Assembly: GCF_035582795.1 (NCBI RefSeq)
Contig: NC_134368.1
Coordinates: forward strand, 3,843,501 to 3,907,500
DNA length: 64,000 nt
DNA from: Mycteria americana
Lineage: Eukaryota > Chordata > Aves > Ciconiiformes > Ciconiidae
Direction: 5' to 3'
Positions 57,301 through 64,000 of the stretch are shown piece after piece. The notes under the pieces are model-generated. The model was not told the DNA's origin. It worked only from the letters and a program-made list of their open reading frames with translations, and did no database searches. The position numbers and the translations under genes are program-made. Each line of letters opens with the position of its first letter. Position 1 is the stretch's first letter.

Positions 57301-59343
57301 CGCTGCATCCCCCTCCTGGCACCTCGGTGGGGAAAAGAGACCTCTTGAGAAAACAAGTGGCAGAGCTCCTAAAATCCCAAGTCTTGTCCCAAAGGTTCAG
57401 AGGCAAAGCAGCATTTCTGTTGCGCATTGACGGCTTTCTTTTTCCCTTTTCCGCTTCTCGAGTTTGTGCTTCTCTTTGCAGATCTGGTCTCTCACGAACA
57501 AAAACTGTCGGAGAGTTTGGACACTGCCTTGAACTCGGCGCTCAGCTCAATGCCCTCGTTTACGGCCAAGCTGATGAAAAGCCAGCAGCAGGCGCAGAGC
57601 GAGGGAGGCTGCAGCAGTTCGTGGGGCGCGGGCACCGTCCTCGGTAAGCAGCAAGCGCCTCTGGTTCACCTTCGGGAGCGAGAGAGGAGAGGAGAAGTGG
57701 GACCAGGTTAACAGGGAGGATTGCGCTGCTGCTCAGCATCTTCCTATGCCTCTTCGGACCCCAAAATACTATATATTCAATACAAAAATATTTTATTGTC
57801 TCCCAGCAAGCTTTAGTTAACAACCCCTAACTACTGCCTTTGTATCTCAGCAGTTTTAATGGTTTATTCTCCCAGCGAGGCAGGTTAGACCTTGTTGACC
57901 CCCAGAAACTGAGGTATGTTCCCCACGTCCACAGTTAGAGCAGGCTTCAGCGTGAGTCCTATGACCTGCCCGCGTTGTCGGCTTTCGCTTGTCTGCGCTG
58001 CCCAAGGACAATCCTGGATGCGTTGCTCTGAGACGCGGTGCTCAGCCCAGCCTGCGCCGGGTTAGGTCAGGCTGAGAGCTCGCCCCGCGCCAAGGCTTTG
58101 GCTGTTCCCAGAGCTCTGCGAGTTGGGCCGAGTGGCTTAAATATTGCCCGTTAGCTGCACAGAGCAAGCTGGGGAGTTGCTACGTGGATGGGGAGTGAGT
58201 CTGGTGCAGAGATGCAGCTGGAGAGGTGTAAATCTAGCAAATACCATGTAGCGTGCTGACCGCTAACAGGAACAGGTAACGGTAGCGACGTCGCAGGCCG
58301 GCCAGCCAAGTGCGTGCTCAGAATGCCATCAGGTTTGAATATACATAGGCCGGGCTGTTGAGTCCTCACAGTTTTCATCACACCTGCTGGTTAGACATGC
58401 TAATCCAGCTGTGTATGCATACCCAAAATGATTTCTTCGGGGTGCAGGGAAGCATTGACCCTTCATATGTCCCTCCGCAAGGGACATATGATGCCCTAAT
58501 TGCTGGCTCGCTCCTCTTCATCCCCTGAGCGAGGATCTGCCCGCTCGTGGCAGAGAAGAGGGTTCAGAGGGACCAAGTGACCCTGAGAACGGGCCGGGAC
58601 GGTGCAGCTCACAGTGGCTGTCTCTCTGTCTGAATAGCTTTTGCTGTTTCGCAGTGACATTAAGCTATTAAGCTTTTTCCTGTCCCCTTTAAAATTGCTG
58701 CTGTTTAAGAGTTGACTGAGTAGTGTGTGGCGGGCAGTGTGTGACAGGAATGCAAAGCGATACCTAAAGCGTTTCACTTGGGAATCGGTGATTTTAATCC
58801 GAGCGCTGCAAGAGCGGAAGGGAGGCCGATTTAGTCTCGATAAAAGTGACAAGCCCTTTACAGTCATCTGTCCTCAATTAAAAGCCTGATGGTGCAAATG
58901 CTGACGTGATCCAGCCCCTTCTGAGCACAATCTGCCCCGGAAGCTAGACCGTTCCCTTCCTTATGGTAGTGATAGAGAAAACGGGCCACGGTCCTGAGCC
59001 ATGAGCTGTGCCGTATGTCTGCAGAAAGCGGGGCCCTCGGCTCGTAGGTGGGATTGGGCACGTAAGGGGTGGCACAGCGTGGACTTGTCACCCCCCCCCC
59101 GACTGCACCACTTCTCCTGTCACCTTTGCAGAGCACGGCAGGAGCAGCCAGACCCAAGGATGCGCTTCCTGCGGCAAAACCTTCTCCTCTTACTTCAAAA
59201 CGGAGCCCGTTTACCAGCTTTCCTGCGGCCACCTCATGTGTCGCCCGTGCTTGGCCGAGAAGCAGAAGTCTCTATCATCGATACTGTGCGGGAGTTGTAA
59301 AAGGTCGGCTGCCACGCACGACGTCAGGAGGGTTCACTTCTGA
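51330..59343 (+). CDS. UBOX5: UBOX5 (U-box domain-containing E3 ubiquitin ligase, RNF37/UIP5)
   Basis: Coding exons 51330-51383, 53274-54456, 57482-57643 and 59132-59343 join in frame to 536 aa; human has 541. The start reads MVINVCLPQFKPRIHCNK, then ISADGYEVENLISEDLARR. The N-terminal part (about 1-200) is the conserved region of this family. The U-box is at about 260-335 (EEFLDPITLEIMTLPMLLPS to ARIDHFLLQH); it lacks zinc ligands, as U-boxes do. A basic patch SLKRKMD and AKKMK could be a nuclear signal. The C-terminus (477 to about 528) is RING-like, with CASCG, CGHLMCRPC and CGSC. In mammals it is a nuclear E3 that binds E2 enzymes of the UBE2 group and VCP; that is family knowledge. It probably shares the CpG-island promoter at about 39.5 kb with FASTKD5. 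Confidence 0.96.
51384..53273 (+). other. UBOX5: UBOX5 intron 1 of the coding region
   Basis: GT-AG, 1.9 kb. No gene or clear repeat recognised. Confidence 0.9.
53274..54456 (+). CDS. UBOX5: UBOX5 large coding exon (N-terminal region and U-box)
   Basis: The acceptor is cctgaaacacag|atttctgctg at 53273/53274. The donor is ttcgacag|gtatcg at 54456/54457, which leaves one base (phase 1). It encodes 394 codons plus one base, from ISADGYEVENL to MDCST. Without splicing the frame would end at 54473, seventeen bases into the intron. Confidence 0.95.
54457..57481 (+). other. UBOX5: UBOX5 intron 2 of the coding region
   Basis: GT-AG, 3.0 kb. It holds a possible TATA-type internal promoter at 56278. 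Nothing else recognised. Confidence 0.9.
56278..56335 (+). promoter_or_regulatory. Possible intronic TATA promoter with short exon
   Basis: TATAAATA at 56278-56285 is followed 50 bp later by a near-ideal donor, taggcag|gtaagttc at 56335/56336. A transcript starting near 56310 could splice into the UBOX5 exon at 57482. An ATG right after the TATA box is followed quickly by an in-frame TAA. Seen only as motifs. Confidence 0.2.
57482..57643 (+). CDS. UBOX5: UBOX5 third coding exon
   Basis: The acceptor is cttctctttgcag|atctggtc at 57481/57482 and the donor is gtcctcg|gtaagc at 57643/57644; phase 1 at both ends. It encodes LVSHEQKLSESLDTALNS and SMPSFTAKLM, matching the human SHEQKLSQSL and SMPSFTARL. 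Confidence 0.94.
57644..59131 (+). other. UBOX5: UBOX5 intron 3 of the coding region
   Basis: GT-AG, 1.5 kb. It contains a perfect inverted repeat at 58463-58491 and a 10-C run at about 59091-59100 just before the acceptor tract. Confidence 0.9.
58463..58491. repeat. Perfect inverted repeat, 12-bp arms, 5-nt loop
   Basis: The left arm tcatatgtccct is followed by ccgca and then by agggacatatga, its exact reverse complement. It lies in a UBOX5 intron and would form a small hairpin in RNA. No tRNA or known small-RNA signature. Confidence 0.9.
59132..59343 (+). CDS. UBOX5: UBOX5 terminal coding exon (RING-like C-terminus)
   Basis: The acceptor is cacctttgcag|agcacggc at 59131/59132. It encodes residues 467-536, with CASCGKTFSSYFKTEPVYQL, CGHLMCRPCLAEKQ and CGSCK, ending DVRRVHF and a TGA at 59341-59343, like human DVLRVHF. 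Confidence 0.95.
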
Positions 59344-59555
59344 GCCCTCGGCTGCCGGAGCCTGCCGGGAGGACGAGAACAAGGAGCCGCTGCTGTTCCC
59401 TGTGTCTGTATTGATCCGTAGGAGGAGGAAGGCCTCTGGAGAGCTTGCCAGATGAGCACCCGTAATGGCGGAGAGGACTTGGTCTTCTTGTGCTTACAGA
59501 GTAGTTGGGGGGTGGGGGGTTAGAGCATCGCGCCGGAGCAAAGCGATCTGAGGAT

Positions 59556-59561
59556 AATAAA
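59556..59561 (+). terminator. UBOX5: Poly(A) signal AATAAA (UBOX5, proximal)
   Basis: gaggataataaaagccatag, 213 bp after the UBOX5 stop codon. Confidence 0.7.
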
Positions 59562-60039
59562 AGCCATAGCTTCTTTAACAAGGAATATGTATTTATACAG
59601 AACTGATTTCCACCTGTCGCACCCGCCCTCTTACCACCATCCCAGTGGCTCAGTGGTTTAGCATAGGTGCCTTTTGGACTGTGAGTTTAGCTTCCCTGTG
59701 AGTTAAAACCATTTACATATTTGACGAGCAGCCATTCGGTCGCGGACCAGGCGAAGTCCTTGTGGTTGACAACGTGCAAGCTGCCTGACTTCTCCCCTTC
59801 CCCGCCTCGCTCCCCTCCTCCCTGCGGTGCCCTCGCTGTGCCGCAGGAGCACGTCCTTCATCCTGGAGTCCAGCAAGTCACGAAGAGAGGCCGTGGTTAA
59901 CGCGTGAGTAACTGGCAGCCATCTCATCCTGCTCGTACGAACTCTTGTAGAAAAGCCATCGCGTTACACCAAACGTCACTCTCGGTTTATGTCGTGTGAC
60001 TGGACCAGCTCCCGTCTGGCTGATAGACATTTAAGCCTT

Positions 60040-60045
60040 AATAAA
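60040..60045 (+). terminator. UBOX5: Poly(A) signal AATAAA (UBOX5, distal)
   Basis: gccttaataaaattatg. A T/GT-rich stretch (ggttctctttctgactcgt) follows within 40 bp. Confidence 0.5.
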
Positions 60046-60860
60046 ATTATGTTTAAAGTCAGGTTCTCTTTCTGACTCGTAGTTGGTCTCATTGTGCGTC
60101 CTAATGATTTCGTGGAGTGAATGCCTTTGCAGAGTACTGAACAAACGGGCTGGAAAAAGCAAAGTCACTCGACACAAAGGATCTGCAGACCCGTGGGTTT
60201 TAGGGGGGTTGTCACAGCAGCTGCGTGGACCGTCACAGGGTTGAGACTCAGATCCCTAAACCCCAGGAGGTCTGGTCTTCAAAGAGCTGTTCCGAAAAAG
60301 AAGGAAAATCACTCGGATGTGTTCTGTCTCCAGCGTGTCCTGGATGTGCCGAGGGTAAGGTGACAGCAGAGGGTTTTGTCACCTGTGTAACCCCCTGCTG
60401 TTGCCACTTAATTGGTAATTTGTCTCTGCGGAGCAGACGTTCCTCGCCGATGTTCTGTGCCAGTTTCTCTGGGGTAACGAGCCTCCAGCTGACTCAACTC
60501 ACCTTTGCGTGCAAGACCTTTATTCTCTTAACAGGCACCTACTTGCTGAGCAACCCGTAACGTTCGTGGCTTTCTGGTGGTGGGAAACGGCAGTCTCATC
60601 AAGCGACTGAAACACGGCTTTGTATCAGCACTGAACTGGTCTTGCTCTTTGTCTGCGTCAGCGGGAGTTTATAATCCATCTCCATTGGTAGCAAAAAGAG
60701 GAAGTCCCCTGTCTTTAAATGATAAACGGTCAGAAAATAGGCAAAAAAAATTCCTAAAAATCGCACAATTCAGAGGCAGCAAAACCGCTCTGTGGTGGTG
60801 TCGTGTCTGCAGTGAACCATCCCGGCGTGATTCAGCGCTCACACCTCCTCCGCCCCACAT

Positions 60861-60884
60861 CTCCGGCAGCGATCGCTGCCGGAG
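60861..60884. repeat. Perfect 24-bp palindrome
   Basis: The half-site ctccggcagcga is followed directly by tcgctgccggag, its exact reverse complement, with no spacer. It lies in CpG-rich intergenic sequence. Confidence 0.95.
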
Positions 60885-61124
60885 GAGCTCCCCATCCGCA
60901 CAGCCGTCTCCTTCTTCTCTGGCGCTGACGAAGCCCGGTTGCCTCCGACGAGACCCAAAGCTGCCGGCTCAGCCAAGCGTCTCTCCTGCCCAAAATTTTC
61001 TCGTGATATCCTGCCGGTGGGCAGCGATTCGGGCTGGGAGCCATGCGGCTGGGGTTGAAGGCGAGTTAGCTCTCAAGGTTCCCTTCCTTCTCCAGGGAGG
61101 GACGGGGAGCGAGCGCGGAGCCTG

Positions 61125-61225
61125 ACAGGGCAGAGGTGGGAAGGGACGGCAGGGGTCCAACCCCTGCTCAGAGCAGAGCTCGTCTCCATGTTACATCAGG
61201 TTGCTCAGAGCCTTCATCCACCCTA
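61125..61225 (-). mobile_element. CR1 LINE 3' fragment, antisense
   Basis: The + strand reads 'gtgggaagggacggcagggg', 'tccaacccctgctcagagca' and 'catcaggttgctcagagcc', the usual reverse complement of a CR1 3' end. About 100 bp. Confidence 0.65.
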
Positions 61226-63202
61226 TTTCTCCTCCTCCTTAACCCCGTAGGGCCCTTCGGCAGCAAGTTTCAAGCCCTGCGTCCCCTCTTGCTGACACAG
61301 GAGGGGAGAAGGGATGAATTTCCCTCTGCGCCCACCTCTCGTTGCTTAGGGAAGGACCGTGTACCCCCAGCTGGGTGTGAGTCCTCCCGATCGCTCCCCT
61401 TGCAAACGAGCGGGGGCACTGAAACCTCTGTGGGCAGCAGAGACCCTCTCTGCACCCCAAGGAGATGGGCTTGGTGGTCCTCACGTACCAGGACTTCCCG
61501 TGGGGTCTTCTGCCAGGACCCACGGCAATTCCCCTTAGGCTCCCACACAGAATGGGCAGATGTCGCCACCACCAGCAGATTTATTTCCCGGCGCTGAGCC
61601 CGTCTTCTCTTCGGGAGGTGGGGAACGGCCTTTGATTGAAGGCCTGAGCAATTTCCTCTAACGCTCTCCTTCAAGCGCTTTGAGGAGGCCAAATCCATCC
61701 CTCGCCGGTCAGTAACCTCCCGACGCGACGCCCGCATCCCAGCGGGCTGGGTTTGGATGGGCAAGTGATAAAGGCAGCACCCCGGCAAAACTTGACGTTG
61801 GCCGCTCTTCCTTCTTCAAACGAGCGTCGAAGCTATTTTCCATCACGTCACGGAAGCAGAGGAGCATCTTTAGCCGCGACACGAAAAAAGAAGGAGCTGT
61901 GCTCAGCCGGCATCCCCCCTCCCCGTCAGCCTCCAGCCATTAACCCCCCGTCAGCCGCGAGTTCGCTTGGCTGGGTGCAACGCTTGGGGACGCGAGGACG
62001 TCCCCTGCTAAACGCCGCGAGGACGGGCCCGTCTGAGGAGCATCCTCAGAACCAGCATCGCCCAGACAGGAGCAGGGAGCGCTCCTTCGCCAGCCTGGCC
62101 CGCGTTACACCCCCAGCGCGCGAGCGATGCCTCCAGCCGGTTTCTCCTTCGCTGCTGCATCCCCCTCCAGCCACGGCAAAGGCAGAAAAACGCACAAATT
62201 GGTGAAAAATCTGGTTTTCCACGCGGTACCCAACGTCCTCTAATTTATTCTGATTAAACTTTGTCACTTGGACCTCTGCGGGCTGCGGCGGAGCACCGCG
62301 ACCTCCATCCTCTCTCCTGCCTCTGGAGGGGCTCTCAGAAACCTCGGCGGAGGCTTCAAAGCTAACGAAGCTCCCTCTGTTAATGAAGGGTGGGGGGGAA
62401 TATACTTGTGGTTTGCCCTGACCGTGTGCGAGGGTGTGACCATTCAAGGATTGGAAAAAAAAATCGTAATTTCTGCGCGGCAAAGATGCTTTAAAGCTAC
62501 GGGTGTAGCCAGAGGGTGTTTTATGTGCCAAACAGCGCGGAAGCCCTGCGGGTTGCTGCTGGCCGCCCCGTTTCCCACCATCCGGGTTATTCCTCGACGT
62601 GAAAAGCGACTGGGAGGGGCACAAGCAGCGGAGCTCCGTGGCTGAGCCTCTCCGGCAGCCCCCAGCCCCTTGGTGATGTCTAGGAAGAGCTGGGGCCGTA
62701 TTTCGGCTGAGCGGGAGGGCTGGGTTGGAGGATGCTGCCCACCCCGTGGCAGGCCTTGGGGGCTTTCCTCCGCGAGCCGAGGCGAGCTGGGTTATAGATA
62801 GCAGGCAGCTAATGCCACCGATGAATGCCGCGGCGCCCGCATCGCCCGCCTCGCATGTCGTTAGGAGATCAGCGCTAACGAAGGGGGCCTCCTCTGGGGC
62901 CCCAGGAAGAGCCTGGGGAAGAGCGGGGACGTGGCAGAGCAAATCCGGTGGCGGGGACGCAGAGAAGGGACCCTGCGGCTGATGTTGGGGGGCTTGGAGC
63001 ACCGATCTGAGTAGCCCCAAGGCAAGCAGGAGCTGGCTGCGGGTTGGGGGCCCCAGCGTCGTCCCGGGGCCGTGGCCGGGTACCAGCGAGCACCACTGCC
63101 CAGCAAGGATGCTCCAGGCTGAGTCTGCCCAGCCCCGTGAAACCCCATCATCCTGAGATCACTTCCCCCATGACTCATCCCAGCTGACCCCAATATTTTC
63201 AA

Positions 63203-63223
63203 CCCCCCCCCCCAAAAAAAAAA
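63203..63223. repeat. Poly-C / poly-A junction (C11 A10)
   Basis: Eleven C then ten A, the same arrangement as at 15510-15541. Confidence 0.9.
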
Positions 63224-63289
63224 CCTTTTTATGTTTTCTACACATTTTTTGCCTCCCCCTGCCTCCCCCTTCCCACCTCATCCTCCCCT

Positions 63290-63560
63290 TGATTCCCGTA
63301 AGTGATTCTGCGTTGCGGCTGCGGAGCCTCTGCAACTTGGAAAAACATTTTATTAACCTTCCTTGACTTTAAAGAGCATAATTACATTTTAATCTCATAT
63401 TCCCGCGTTATCATTCCAGACACAGAGTCATTTGAATGCAGATCGTTCCTGGCTAATGTAATTTTACGATACAGTAATGAAGAGACGGAGCATGAGCATG
63501 TAACACCCAATTTAGAGCTGACATTTGGGTTTCTTTTAAAGAAAAGTTTTCCCAGCCGAG
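63290..63560. promoter_or_regulatory. Candidate conserved non-coding element
   Basis: An AT-rich island between GC-rich flanks with clustered developmental-type motifs: TAATTA at 63379-63384, 'tttgaatgcagatc' (octamer-like) near 63430, and 'gctaatgtaattttacg' near 63453. No repeat signature or long frame. Its position toward the expected AVP/OXT side makes an enhancer worth testing; conservation is not shown here. Confidence 0.3.
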
Positions 63561-63949
63561 GGCTTTTGCGTCCTCCTCGGTCCTGCAACGCAAGTGGGTT
63601 TCGGCTCCCGCTGTGAAGGGATGGGTTTGGACGGGGAAACGTGGCCGGTGCTAATAATATTGGTCATTGAAGCTGCCCACGGCTGCCCCACGCGGGTGAT
63701 TCAGCGTCTCTCCGGGTGGGCACGGGGCAAATTTGGGACCTCGCCGCTCCCCTGGTCCCAGGGAGACCTGAGTCAGGGGCTGTGGTTACCTTCACCCCAC
63801 TTGGGGGGGGGAAATCACCCTCATTTTACCCATCAAAAAGCCCAGGAGGCCCCCAAAAACCAGGACCCTCACGCCTCAGGTTGATGCATCCCTCAAAAAA
63901 AAAAATCACAGGGCAGGAGACGGGAGCAGGCTGGGACTCCCGGCACCGC

Positions 63950-64000
63950 AACCACCGCCCCGGAATAGATGCTTGCCCTTACCCCTGCGTGCCTCAGTTT
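63950..64000 (-). mobile_element. Possible MIR-like SINE fragment at window edge
   Basis: The window ends 'cccctgcgtgcctcagttt', the reverse complement of aaactgaggca, as in the MIR signature. Cut by the window edge; very short. Confidence 0.25.

Larger units (their letters stand above)
59344..60065 (+). other. UBOX5: UBOX5 3' UTR
   Basis: Non-coding, with two AATAAA signals, at 59556-59561 and 60040-60045. The first gives a 3' UTR of about 230 bases, the second about 720. Confidence 0.65.
60066..64000. other. Downstream intergenic region, no gene recognised
   Basis: Holds a 24-bp palindrome, a CR1 piece, a CpG-rich stretch (about 60800-62950) and a candidate conserved element near 63400. 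In human the next genes in this direction are AVP, OXT and MRPS26; none is seen, so they would lie past the right edge. Long minus-strand frames here (for example 62046-63020) look like products of GC-rich sequence. Confidence 0.6.

Noticed and set aside
61270..61788. Minus-strand 172-codon frame
   Set aside because: No domain and no supporting signals; in the same CpG-rich stretch as other chance frames.
62046..63020. A 324-codon open frame on the minus strand
   Set aside because: No recognisable domain, no homology I know, low-complexity Pro/Ser/Arg/Gly-rich composition typical of translated GC-rich non-coding DNA, and no splice or promoter support.

Overview
The window is vertebrate nuclear DNA and almost certainly avian. 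It has long introns, intergenic DNA with no dense coding, a CpG-island promoter, canonical GT-AG splice sites, and CR1 LINE fragments. The clearest CR1 is at 22541-23004; it ends in the ATTCTGTG-type tail typical of bird CR1. Three protein-coding genes are recognisable, all on the + strand: LZTS3, FASTKD5 and UBOX5. The same neighbours in the same relative orientation occur at human 20p13, so this is a conserved synteny block. I recognise no other protein-coding gene.

Region by region: 1-21479 is upstream flank or 5' non-coding territory of LZTS3. It holds CR1 fragments, two striking minisatellites (39-bp units at 8008-8555; about 72-bp units at 11406-12135), an ATTAAC hexamer array and candidate regulatory stretches. 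LZTS3 coding exons lie at 21519-21968, 24188-25018 and 27963-28673 (663 aa). They are followed by a long probable 3' UTR with poly(A) signals at 33378 (ATTAAA) and 37304 (AATAAA). A CR1 fragment at 39012-39152 sits just before a CpG island (about 39200-40180). The island carries E-box, ETS and YY1 motifs and a strong splice donor at 39788/39789. FASTKD5 follows as one coding exon (44297-46771, 824 aa) with its own splice acceptor and poly(A) signal. UBOX5 coding exons are 51330-51383, 53274-54456, 57482-57643 and 59132-59343 (536 aa). The remainder to 64000 is intergenic, moderately CpG-rich, with a candidate conserved non-coding element near 63290-63560.

The most interesting layout is the UBOX5/FASTKD5 unit. 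There is one visible CpG-island promoter, and FASTKD5 lies as a complete coding exon inside the 5' intron of UBOX5. The simplest reading is that one promoter makes either a mitochondrial RNA-processing protein (FASTKD5, by use of the 44259 acceptor and the 46986 poly(A) signal) or a nuclear ubiquitin ligase (UBOX5, by skipping to the 51286 acceptor). LZTS3 is a separate postsynaptic coiled-coil scaffold gene. I see no new multi-gene system here. The oddities are the nested gene pair, minisatellites that stay open in several frames, a perfect 24-bp palindrome, and a possible intronic TATA promoter in UBOX5.
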